Source: Oasisia sp. SBJ-2009
Lineage: Eukaryota > Annelida > Polychaeta > Sabellida > Siboglinidae
Assembly (NCBI GenBank): GCA_964017155.1
Contig: OZ024857.1
Location: forward strand, 9,343,690 to 9,407,689
DNA length: 64,000 bases
Direction: 5' to 3'
Shown here: positions 24,301 to 35,052 of the stretch, one piece after another
How the letters are laid out: each line of letters starts with the position of its first letter
How positions within the stretch are numbered: the stretch's first letter is position 1
Notes under the pieces: generated by a model
Databases searched by the model: none
The model's input: the letters and a program-made list of their open reading frames with translations, nothing else
What the model was told of the DNA's origin: nothing
Translations under genes and position numbers: made by a program

Positions 24301-27300
24301 CAATTCGGCACAACCTCTCTCTGTATGATATTTTTGTGCGCAAGAAGCCAAGTGAAGACAGTAAAAAGCGCACGTCGTATTGGACCCTCAGCTCAGACGT
24401 GTCACTGAAGTCTGCGAAAGCCAACAGGCAGCAAGCAAACGGTGAAACACATCCGAGCAGTGGTGTTTCTGTGCCTACAGGTGTGTGTGTGTGTGTTATA
24501 GTGACACCTCTCGATTTAAGACCACCAAAACAGTCACAGAGTGGAGATGCATTGGCCAGAACTATAAACGTAGGCAGTTATTGTCGTTTTATAAAAATAT
24601 TATTATTAAGAATGGTCTTATGGTAAACATAAATTGCTTTAGAAGTCACTGTTATGTGTTGGTCTGACGTGTACTTAAGAAGTCGTCATGTGTTCACTTC
24701 TGCATGGTTCCGATGCAAAGGCAGTACATTTACCACATTGGTTGTGCCTGTGGCAGGGTTAACTGTATTTGGGATGAAAACAACATGCAACTGAACCTTA
24801 CTCCGTTCACGGTTACAGTAATTTTCTCAAATAAAATCATTGTTACGTTTTTATGGCAACACAGCAGAGAAATAGGGTTGCGGAGTTTGTGTTTCCTTTG
24901 TTTTCAGGTGTAGTTCCATCGCAGACAATTACCACAGCTGGTTCAACTGCTGGTGTTCATGTGTCGCCTGCTGTGAACCCTGTCACTCCCGGTGGAACCT
25001 TTGGCACGTCAAGGCAAAAGAAAGGTAGTGTATCTGTGGCCAGTACTCATAGCAAAAACATTACGACATTTCCCCCAATTAAATGTACACTTATCTTAAA
25101 GAAAAGAATACTTTAATATCAGTTGTAGAGAAAAATAAACTCAGAAAATATATAATAATTACTACCAGATATACCTATTTTTACTAAATATGTAAAACTA
25201 TAATCGTCATCAAAAGTTGAATAACCACTTTTTAATAGAATAATTTTTATATATTTTGACTTAATAATTTCAGTGCTACAGCCCTCAGATGCTATGATCA
25301 CTGAATACTGCATTCCCAATCACTCGAATTGAAAATCAACTGCATCACTTCAATGCAAGATTTTACTTGCAAAAGTGCATTTGATCAATATGAACATCAT
25401 ATACATTTTGAAAGTTGAATACTCAACAAGTTATGTAGTTAGGATATATTTTTATTTCATAATCATAAATCTGCCACTGTTAGTTGCAAGTTTTTCTTCA
25501 TCGGTAATGTTTACAAAGTATCATCGCTGGCATTATTTACTTATGCCATTACTGCAATAGAATATTTTTGCAGTCAGTTAAAAAATGTAAAAATCTCAAC
25601 AACAAAATCAGTACAGCGATAGTCCATGAATTATGCATAAAAACAATTTGAATAGTAGACAATTTTTTCGAGACATCGTCATTGCCGCAACAGTAACCTG
25701 TTGTATTGAAGTGTCACACACCCAGTGGCCATCTAGAGTGAACTGTTGTACTGAAATGATTAATTAATAGTAAGTATGCATAGTTATAATAATATGGTAG
25801 TAACTTGTATTAAATGTGTATTCAATTAGTCATATTAAATTTATTCCATAATTCGCGTGAGCCTGAATGAATTTGCTACTTTAATTAACTATTCAATCAA
25901 TAGCAATTTACTGGTGAAGATGTGTAGCAGTTGCAGTTAACATCTATGGCAAGGTAATAACAGGAGTTCAAAATAAATATGACGCGTGTTAGACTGCAAA
26001 TGTTGCCCTTATTGTAGTATAATTTAACTTACTTTGGAGCTTAACGTTGAAGATGAGTACGACGTTTCTATCCATCAGCTGGTGTCATGTCACTCATGTG
26101 TGTTGCCCCAGATTTCGGCAGGATAATTATCCCGCCGAAATCTGAGGCAAAACACACGACACCAGTACGTGAACAAGGTCCGTAGCTGACGGATCGAAAT
26201 GTCGTACTCATCTTCGACGTTAAGCTCCAAAGTAAGTTAAATTATATACTACAATAAACTGTTCTTGGAGCCATGAACAATATATTCAATAATGATGCCC
26301 TTGTTGTGCAGGTCCCGTACCATTGCTGCCCAAAATGTCAGCCATGCAGGCATATGCCCTGATCCCTATCCAGGGGGCAGTCATGTCTCCCCAACCCTTC
26401 CTGCTGCCCTCGTGGTCTATGGGCTCCCCTCACCTCATATCCACGGCATCTGGAACATCCACGGTACAGCGGCTACCTGCTGAAACAGGTCAGTGGGACA
26501 GATATAGTATAATGTAGCCATTGTTATGTACACTCAAGAAACAATTTCTGTCTAACTGTAATACTACAATGGAGTGGTGACGTGTACTATTTAGGGCATT
26601 GGACTCTGAATCAATAAAATCCGGGTTTGAATCCTCTCGCTGCAGTTTTCATGTTAAAACAAGTTTGTTCACGCCAAGTTGCTCCAGTTCACTCAGCTGT
26701 ATGAGTGAATGCCCGGGTAAGCAGTGGTAGATGTTTAGGGCATTCCATGTCAAATCAATCCAAAACAGTGTGAAATTTAGATGACCATCTTCGATTTTGT
26801 TGAAATTTTGTGTGTTGGTTAAGTTGGTTTATGATCACGAGTCTATGCTTCCCACCAAATTTTATTCAGCTATATAAATAATGACAACTTAAAAAATTGG
26901 TACTGCGGACCAAAACACTTACATTAATTAGCTACATAAATAAAGGTTAATTAAAAACTGATAGTGGTACTGCGGACTGAGTTTTTGGTCACAAATATGG
27001 TTTGTACAACATATTTTTGACAGAATCATATTTGCATTATTCACTCTGGAGACTACAAGTGGTCATCTTTTTCTGTTCTAGGCGTGCCGTCCAGTTTGCA
27101 CCAGTCTCTGACCAGTCTCAAGAGGAACCTTGACCCATGTGGCGAACCCTGCAAAAAACAAGTGAAGATTGCACCTAAGTTGGACAAATGTGCCGCGACA
27201 CATTCCGTGCCTACGTTAGATGTGTCTAGCGCCTCACGTGCAGCGTTTACTCCATGTCTGAATCGAACTGGACTGACACCTCAAGCGTCGTCGTCATCGA

Positions 27301-28142
27301 ACAGTCGCCATAAATCACTGAGGCTACGTTCGGTGTCCGCAGCAGAACTGACTCCGAAGACAGTCGTGACTCGCTGTCATGTGACACCAAGGATAATGAG
27401 GCAGCGACGCGGCAGTGTGTCGGGCGTTATCTCAAATCAGTCGTTGTTGGACGACAGCGGGTTTGATCTGTCGGGTCAGAAGGCAGACACTTCCGGTTCT
27501 AGCAACTTGCCAAGACCGCGCATGTACAGGCGGAAATGTTCGCTCAAACACTCAGGTATGACGTACGAAAATCAGAACGACAATGTCGTCAGTAGTGAAG
27601 TTACGCCAACGTGCCGAGGGGATCATCCTGTCCTCGACGTAGACAGCCCTCTGTGTTCCGTAGGCGATGTCACATCGAAAACGCCGAACCGGAAGACATC
27701 GACACCGTTCAAGGAGAACGTGTGCAGCCCGTCGTGGATCTCACCCATCAAGGAGCTCACCCCTCTCAGCTGTGCCAGTTCCCACTTTGACAGTGGCTGT
27801 TTCTTTACCCCCGACAGTGCCACGAGACCCTCGTCCTCCGGTGCTCTGGTGGTGCCCTCTCGTGGGGTCATCACCGACTTGTGCAGCAGTCCAAAGTTGC
27901 ACCAAGGAACATTCTCCGTCGGGCTGGACGGGTCGCCCAAACTGGGGTCATTGCGGAGCCTGGGCATGCCTGGGCTCACTCCGTTGAAGTCATCCACGGA
28001 TGCTGTTCTGGTTTGCTCGCCGAACAGCAGCTGGAGTGCCAGTCTAAACCATAGTTTCACACGCCTCTTTGACGATTGCCACTTGAATCCGATTATCGAC
28101 GACGACATGAACATGGACTTCAGTTTCTCAACACTGCTATGA
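18332..28142 (+). CDS. FOXM1: FOXM (FOXM1-type forkhead transcription factor), seven coding exons
   Basis: Exons: 18332-19124, 20904-21043, 22309-22476, 24297-24480, 24908-25024, 26312-26488, 27082-28142. All junction phases agree, giving 879 residues. The forkhead domain spans exons 3-4: RPQYSYLHLIQMAISSTPEK, then MTLKQIYRWIEDNF, then NSIRHNLSLYDIFVRKKP (recognition helix) and SYWTL. Downstream, PLLPKMSAMQAYALIPIQ matches PLLPRVSSYLVPIQ of FOXM1, CKKQVKIAPK matches KRVRIAPK, and STPFKENVCSPSWISPIKEL resembles the FKTPIKE region. The acidic, hydrophobic end (SFTRLFDD ... DDDMNMDFSFSTLL) fits the C-terminal transactivation domain. FOXM1 drives G2/M genes. The start is the first ATG after an in-frame stop at 18314; an acceptor-like TTATGTTACCAG ending at 18341 could make the next ATG (18356) or an upstream exon the true start. 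Exon 2 begins directly at the end of a 32-bp minisatellite. AATAAA lies at 28226. Confidence 0.88.
19387..20903. repeat. 32-bp minisatellite ending exactly at a FOXM acceptor
   Basis: About 45 units containing TTGACAGTTGCTGACGTGCC. A rearranged section at 19480-19700 has inverted pieces and a TTATACAAGTTTGACGG variant. The array ends at 20903, where GACGTGCCAG is the 3' splice site of FOXM exon 2; the same GTGCCAG occurs in almost every unit. Long minus-strand frames (SNCQVYNTGTSA type) arise because three units make 32 codons. Confidence 0.95.
21772..22197. mobile_element. Foldback MITE, family A copy 1
   Basis: Terminal inverted repeats of about 180 bp starting TAATCTTATACTTAACTGGC, with an inner arm containing GATTCTACATCACTTCCGG. 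It lies in the FOXM intron before the forkhead exon. A second copy is at 33590-34037. Confidence 0.85.
22610..24000 (-). mobile_element. SINE copy split by a 1.1 kb DNA transposon
   Basis: SINE body sequence (AGCACAGTATCAAGTCC, CACCATCTCGATG) stops at 22680 and resumes at 23816 with TCCACCACTGTGTGTAGTCAGGTACTCATTC. This is the same order as in the 4272-4612 copy, so the element at 22681-23815 inserted into it. Confidence 0.75.
22681..23815. mobile_element. Kolobok-like TIR transposon remnant with THAP start
   Basis: Terminal inverted repeats of about 100 bp begin AGGCAAAA and are flanked on both sides by TTAA, the Kolobok/piggyBac-type target duplication. Further inner inverted repeats (around 23180-23310 and 23400-23550) make the whole element foldable. 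At 23034 an ATG opens MPYCSAYGCSNSSVRNFELS, the C-x4-C start of a THAP zinc finger, followed after a frameshift by FFFPVETTGSTEHWIHKL with the expected Trp. TTAA target plus THAP points to Kolobok; most of the transposase is missing. Confidence 0.72.
26014..26252. mobile_element. Foldback element with hammerhead-like arm (Penelope-type)
   Basis: Inverted arms start TAGTATAATTTAACTTACTTT and end with its complement. The arms contain GTCGTACTCATCTTCGACG and ACACACGACACCAGTACGTG. They are related to the arms of the 54736-55431 element but without coding sequence between them. It lies in a FOXM intron. Confidence 0.75.
26164..26208 (+). ncRNA. Hammerhead-like motif with swapped core pair
   Basis: Stem I AGTAC (26164-26168) pairs with GTACT (26204-26208). 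Core GTGAACA (26169-26175) replaces CUGANGA. Stem II is GGTCCGT with ACGGATC (seven pairs, one G-U), followed by GAAA (26196-26199) and TGTC before the predicted cleavage position. Stem III is minimal (two pairs). Confidence 0.45.
26572..26745 (+). mobile_element. SINE fragment in plus orientation
   Basis: GGACTCTGAATC, CCGGGTTTGAATCC (box B-like), CCAGTTCACTCAGCTGTATGAGTGAAT and GGTAGATGTT are in the reverse order and strand to the copy at 4272-4612. Confidence 0.6.
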
Positions 28143-31100
28143 CAAAGAAAATCCTGTTTTATTAGGAAAATATTTTAGTACTGGTAGTTAAATTTATTAC
28201 GCAATCATTAATTTGTCAAGAGGATAATAAATTGACTGAAGTATTCAATTTATAGTTATAAAGATATGTTAAACCAGCAATGAACATAAAATTCCTTCCA
28301 TAAAATTGCGAGTTATGTTTACCAATGCCTGTATCTGCATCACTATGACGTAAAGGATGTTGTGAGACAGGGCAGTGACAGTATCATAGCAATATATAAT
28401 GCTTTTCTCCTTGATATACAGGAACTCACAAACCAAACAGGCATGCACAATTGTATGGTATCATAAGATTACAATTTCTAAAAAAAGTTGTTATTTGTAT
28501 GAGTTCACACTACGATTGCATGGTATGGAACCTGCTATTTTGCATGGCTTCTGAAACTGACTGATTTAGCTTGATGCCAAGACATTTAAAAACTTATCAC
28601 ACCACCCACTTCTGATGTCCATAATAATATCCATCCTGGTCCAGTTAATTCAGTACATGCTGTAAGACGCTGTTGGGATAGTTGATTTCCTCTGACTTGC
28701 CTTTGAAATATCTTTGCTGTAGAGTTCTCAGACCTGTGTATAGACTCATTCAGTTATGTGACACCCATAATGGAATATATCCATTCTGACTTACTCTACT
28801 AAATATGCATCAAATATTGAATTTATATGCTTCCAGTTGAAATAATTTTTTCTTACAAATAATAATTTCAGTGATGATGCTTTAATTTGATCTCCATTGT
28901 TGTGTGATGAAATTTGCTCAAGAATTTTGATGTTATTATGTGTGTAGCAGTTGTAAAAACAACATATCACATCGTAAACATTATTCTGTTGTCAGGTTGA
29001 GGGTTAATATAAAACGGTGTGCGTGTTTGTGGTTGTTTCATAGAGGTGGTGTCATATGTTTGCAAAGTCCAAAAATACTTCCAAAATAACAGCTGTTACT
29101 CACCACACTATTTGGTTCTGATATCTCTATAATAATGTTGGTGTTAATAGTTGTTCACATGTGCCTTTGTTTGCTTTGAGACTGCAAACTTATGCAACTT
29201 TTCTTTATTGAATGATTTTTGATAACATAATTTTTTTACAGAAATTTGGTTTTAACAAAAGTTCAGTATTATTTGAAAACGTCTATAGCTTTGGGACATG
29301 AATACAGATGAATTGGGAAGATGACCCGTTTTATGCAGACCATATCCGGATCAGGGAAGCTGCATTTGAAACATATCAGTGTGAGATATCTTACTTCAAG
29401 AATGGTCTATCATTGCCCAGATTGTTGACAATAATGTATAAAACCGTTTGTGATAGCAGTCTGTCTACAGAATGTCATTAATTGTGACCTAAACATGGCT
29501 ATAGTAGACATGTTGGGACATGATCACTGAAACATAAACATGTCTAGTTTGTCAATGCCAGGCAATACTGTGTGGACATTGATACACTTTACACTTGACT
29601 TTGTCTCTGTGACGTATTCAACAGTGTTGTTTGCTGCACAGTAATGATAGTTGAATATACAGAGTGACTGTCGACTGCGATAATGTTTGATTTGGGTGTT
29701 GTTTGTGTAAAGTTTAGCATAAAGATGATAGCTGTCATCTGACTTAACTAATTGATCAATGCATTACAAATCCACAATAGTGTCAAATATGTGATTACTA
29801 GCATAGTCTGCAATAATAAGTATCCAATCAGTAGTGTTGTTTTAACTTGTTATGTCAGCGCTAGTGTATTACATTATCAAGCAATATATTTGTACATTAT
29901 TCATAGTTTTTGTTGTTATACAAATGGCTGTATGAATTATACATATACTGTGTGTGCGGGCATGCTTCTTTTTGCACCAGAGGGCAGTATAATATCATGT
30001 ATTATAGCATGACAATTATAAGAATGTGATTCACACTGGTAGTTGTATTGTTGTTTGTTACGTTACAGCTTCCTCATTGCTGCGTATCATAGTTGCGTCC
30101 AAGAGGAGACTCAGCGACACTTGTGTAAACTATTACAATGTGCCCTTGTTTAAATTAGAAGACGTTATGACAATGTGGCGTAGAATATTTTACAGCAGCA
30201 TCCTCCTTCCCACACCCCAGCCCTGTCTTCCGATGTCATCATTCATCAGTGAGGCTGAAGCAGCAATGAAGCTGAAGAGTTACTGCAATGAAAAATGTTC
30301 AACCCCACCCTATCTTCGGACTGTGGGTCAACTAGACCACCAAATGTATTATGGAGGTTTTTGGGCCCTCATAGATTACTTTCTCTGGATCTGCACATGC
30401 TTAATTACCATATATGATATATCCCGACAACATGGTGTTATGATTTTGAGTGCTGGAACAGTCAGCGTTGCTTCAAGATCCTCTCGTCAACTGTGCAATT
30501 AAATGCCAAATTAGCCCAAAAGATATTTGTCCATCAGACACTAACTAGATTCAAATTGCTTGTTTAAACTGGCTTATTTCCACTGGGGAACTATTGTGTA
30601 TGACACGAACACATATTTTAAGAATTAATTTATGAACTTATTTTATTTATAATTTTTTAAATTATGTAATATATATATATCATATAATAATAAAAAAATT
30701 GCTCTACCATAATTGTTTACATACTTTTAATATATTATATATGTTTTCTTTATTTCTAATTATATAATCCTTTTAATGTAAATATATCATATATACATAC
30801 ATATTATTATGATTGCGTATGCTTTGACAATGTTTCTATGCAGCTATGAATGCATGGTCTAGTCCTGAAAATGTTAGACTTTATATAAATGCTGGTTATA
30901 ATAATAAAATAACAGTTCTATCGGTGGTAGAAACACTCATGAGAGCAATTTTTAGCTATGTATATTGCATGCATGGTTCAACTACATTGGGAAATTTCAT
31001 GGATCTAATTGTCAACTCAACCCCATTTGGCCCCACGGCATGATTTGAGGCAGATTGTAACACATTTTGTGACATTTTACTCAAATTAGGAGTGCATAAT

Positions 31101-32899
31101 ATAAACACGTTACTTGTCTAAATGGGCAAACAATTCAGTTAAATTAGGGGCATTCTCTCTTTGTAAAAAATATGGCAACTTATTAGATATCACGTACCCT
31201 GGTCCTCTGTTAGTTCTATCTGGTTGTACACACACGCACACATACACTTTAATGTATTCAACAGATCATATTTTATATTTGTATGCATATATATATATAT
31301 ATATACTAAATAGCATGGTGATGATATAATTAGTTTTAATATATAATTAGGGTTCACTTCCTGCAAGTAGGTGTTTTCATCCACTTTTAAAGACATTCCA
31401 TGAAGTTGAAACCTGCCTCCACTCACTTGAAATATTCAGAAAATTCTTTTGGTCTGTTTAAAAGCAATTTTGCGGGCAGTATATCTTCAACACATTTATT
31501 AAAATGTTAATATGCTTTATTGCTTGCATCATTGAAGCACATAAGAATTGAATAATATGCAGCTATAGACATTGCCATGCAGTCGTTTTTCATACTCCAT
31601 TCATAGTCCAATAAAAAACATGAGTCTTTGTTCTCATTTCGAATTAAAAAGCTATGATCACATAACTTGACGTGTTTTTTTCATTCAATTAATGTAATAA
31701 CATATTGACATGTAAGAAGAGTATAACACATCTCTCCCATTTGAATTTCAGTGATCCTTTTGGGGGTGATCGATTTAATTCATTGTACATGTTTCAATGC
31801 GACGCTTTTGTCATAACCGGAATTAGTGCCAGAAACATGTATTATAAATATCGATTTCTGTTGCATGCTCCTTAATTAAACTATTTAATCCTTTCTTAAC
31901 CTTTTTGTGTATTTGTTTAAAAGTTATATGGCAAAGATAGCCAGTAGAGGCTATTCTCCTATTTATATGAACAGCAGGGATATTATCGTGTATGTTCGTT
32001 TAATATGCATGTTATCGGGCCCAAACCCCGAAGGCGTTGGTTAGCAGCATTGCATGGCGGTCTAGAGAGTGAGGATTTTGGGTAAGTTTTCCCAGTGTTC
32101 CTCACATTTGATAGCTGCGTTTTGTGGGATGTTGTATGCTAATTGTTCCATGACTTTTTGAGCTGAAACGGGCCGTTCTTTGGTAATATTTTACAGTAGA
32201 AACCAGATGCAAACTTAGCAGATAACCGATTGTCGTTGCCAAGACCTGTTCGCAATATGGAGGCTAATATGACGTTCACAAATAAAATATTTTCCTTCGC
32301 CGAACTGTCCAAAAGTAAAACACTCGGAAGCACGACATGATTCGCAACTCGCCGACTTCATACACAGCAAGCGGTCGGACTGCGTTAGACAACAACATGT
32401 CCATCTATTGCGAGATTCAACAACAGAAGTTGCAACTATTTAGTCGACGTGAACTGTAAATAAGTGCTGTATTGTTCGCTGTGCGTTACAGTGCGAAAAT
32501 GATTTCAATAATTCGCTTTGTAATAATCGACACATCAATTCGAATCACAATAAAATAACACTCGTAGGCATACTGATAGTCATACTGTTTATATTTTGTG
32601 TTTGTCTTGCTTACAGTTACACTTAGGCTGATTCAAACAACTTTAGACACACTTTTTATAACAATGTATATGCTAGTAAATAGCTTTTCTTTTTCTTCGA
32701 CTTGGGCAGCCAACATTCATTGAGCAGATCAACTTCATCAAGTCTGCTCGGAGGTTATGCTGCATTTTGAGGGCTGCTCTACTTACTAAAATGTTGTGTG
32801 ATGAGCTAGGTGTCTAAGAAATATATTTATAAATATAAACATTGAATAAAGAATATTAAATCACACTCGAATGCAGCAAAACTGTTTCTTGGTTCATGA
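28143..32899. other. FOXM 3' flank and gene-poor AT-rich DNA
   Basis: AATAAA at 28226 may end the FOXM transcript. A 158-codon open frame at 30026-30502 has no recognisable family and no codon bias, so I do not call it. AT microsatellite patches lie at 30660-30800 and 31285-31310. I see nothing else. Confidence 0.5.
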
Positions 32900-32959
32900 T
32901 ATTTAGTAAATTATTCACCTCTCAAGAAGTTTCTTGAGAGGTGAATAATTTACTAAATA
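32900..32959. repeat. Perfect hairpin: 29-bp inverted repeat, 2-bp loop
   Basis: Left arm 32900-32928 and right arm 32931-32959 are exact reverse complements around GT (centre CTCAAGAAGTTTCTTGAG). No adjacent gene is seen. It could be a compact foldback element or a snap-back repair product. Confidence 0.9.
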
Positions 32960-33139
32960 AGATAAATAAAATAATTATAAAATTAAAAACAAACAAGTTT
33001 TTATTTTCAAAACAATCATGCATAAAAACTGTAAAAAGCCACGAGTCGTAACAATTAAGGAATATGTGAGTCATGGACATCAGAACAGAAGTGCATGTTG
33101 TGTCAACTACAATGTACTTGGAATGGATGACGTGTCAAC

Positions 33140-33415
33140 TACAATAATAATAATAATAATAAAACTTTATTTTGACACCATCAAATCCGGGACATATGTC
33201 CCGTTCACGGGTGTGTACATACATGTAAATAGGTAAACAAATTAATAAATATAGTTAAGCTAAAATATAATGTTCACTGGTGTATGCATACATGTAAAAT
33301 AGGTAAATTAATAAATAAATATAGTTAAGCTAAAATATAATGTTCACGGGTGTGTACATACATGTAAATAGTGTGAGTGTGTACATACATGTAAATAGGT
33401 ACAATGTACTTGGAA
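33140..33415. repeat. (AAT)n followed by about 92-bp tandem units
   Basis: An AAT run precedes AAACTTTATTTTGACACC, a retroposon-tail-like sequence. About 2.5 diverged units containing GTACATACATGTAAATAGGT follow. Confidence 0.65.
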
Positions 33416-33589
33416 TATCCGGCCAGACCAGTCCGACTGCCAAAGTGGCCACCAGGGTTAAGCCCCGACTGACACAGCTCTAGCCCTTCACTTACTCACT
33501 TTTCTGGTTTAAAATGAGGAAAGAGCAGGAATTGTTGTTATTTCTCAAGGAAGGGTGTTGGTATTGTTCTTGGGAATTAAGAATGTCGG

Positions 33590-34037
33590 TAATTTTATAC
33601 TTAAATGGCCTAAATTATTACGCCCTTTTAAAACCTTTTTTTTACCTTATATCGATGTGAATGTGTTTGCAGTGTGATTCTACATCACTTCCGGTACAAA
33701 GAAGTCTTTTTAATGTTAGACATTAAAAAAAAATTATTTTCTAATTTGTGTTTTAGGACAATTTAAACACGCTGAGTCGAAGTACGGGGTAAACAATGCG
33801 ATATCAGGGCTGCAAATATGGCGCGAGCAGTAGGCGCCTCACAGAGGCACCAGAACCGCGTTGTTTACTTCGACTCGGTGTGTTTAAATTGTTCTAAAAC
33901 ACGAATATATTTTTTTAATCTGACTTATTTGTACCGGAAGTGATGTAGGATCACATTGCGAACACATACACATTGAAATAAGGTGGGGAAAAGGTTTTAA
34001 AAGGTATTAATAATTTAAGCCAGTTAAGTATAAGATT
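33590..34037. mobile_element. Foldback MITE, family A copy 2
   Basis: Same termini and inner arms as the element at 21772-22197 (TTATACTTAAATGGCC; GATTCTACATCACTTCCGG; GCGCCTCACAGAGGCACCAGA), with independent small indels. This shows a dispersed family. Confidence 0.85.
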
Positions 34038-34287
34038 GTCGTCTTCTGTTTATATATTAGGCTGTCAGGTGAAATGGGAGGTGTGTTCATAGGTGTGATT
34101 GTTGTTCACCAGCTATGCCTACTCGGCTTATTAAAAAAACTGCTACAGACACTTGTTAGGCCAGGCATCGTTGAATTGTTTTTTTGTGTGAAATTTTAGA
34201 GATCTAAAATGCAGGATTGCTTTCAAGTAGCATTTGTAACAAATAGTTTTTTGCATATATTTAAAGTTTTCACTGCAAATAATTCCG

Positions 34288-34480
34288 TATCCACTTCGTG
34301 CAACCTTGTCTGTCCTTGCGCATCGACTGTCAGAACCAGTCCGTCCTTCCGGAATGACTTCATCCGACCTTGTCTGTCCTTGCACATCGACTTTGTCCGA
34401 ACCTGTCCATCTTTCCACATCCACTTCGTCCAACCTTGTCCGTCCTTGCCGCTCCGACTTCGTCCGACCTTGCGCATCGA
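34288..34480. repeat. Degenerate 25-30 bp minisatellite
   Basis: Units of the CTTCGTCCGACCTTGTCCGT type with variable spacing. The open frames across it on both strands are repeat artefacts. Confidence 0.75.
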
Positions 34481-35052
34481 TAGATACATATATTATGTTT
34501 AATGTGGCTATATCTAAGGACTAGTAACAATATTCAGGACTAGTCTAAATTAATTAGTGTGACAGTACCAGGTAGCTAAAAGTATCATGCCCCCATAAAT
34601 AAATTTAAATTTATGTATAAAATTTACCGTTATGAAATACAATTTTACAGATACCAGGTATTTAGTAATTTATATATCCTAGAGATAGTCGAGTAATTTG
34701 TGTATTTTAGAGATTTATTTTATTTACATACAACATTTTAGAAATATGCTAGTTGATGTTTTAGAATACAGGTATGATATTTTTTAATTTGGAAAATACC
34801 TTTGAGCTATTAGGCTGAATAGGGCACTACAGGAATTCATGATTGTTTGGTTGAATGTTTGATCGATCAATTGATTGATTGATTTGGCTATTTGTATGTT
34901 AAAATACTAAATAAATAATAATAAAAAATCCATGATCAGAAATGATCATCAATTTGTACCCATTTGTTTCTAAATGATTTGTGTGTGTGCATAATGTGCG
35001 TGCGTGTAACTAGTTTAACTTGGTGTAACTAGTTTGTAGACCTTCCCCAAGG

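Noticed and set aside
27623..28114. Minus-strand 163-codon frame
   Set aside because: Shadow of the last FOXM exon.
30026..30502. 158-codon open frame as a gene
   Set aside because: No recognisable family, conserved motif or splice or promoter context, and it lies in AT-rich DNA.
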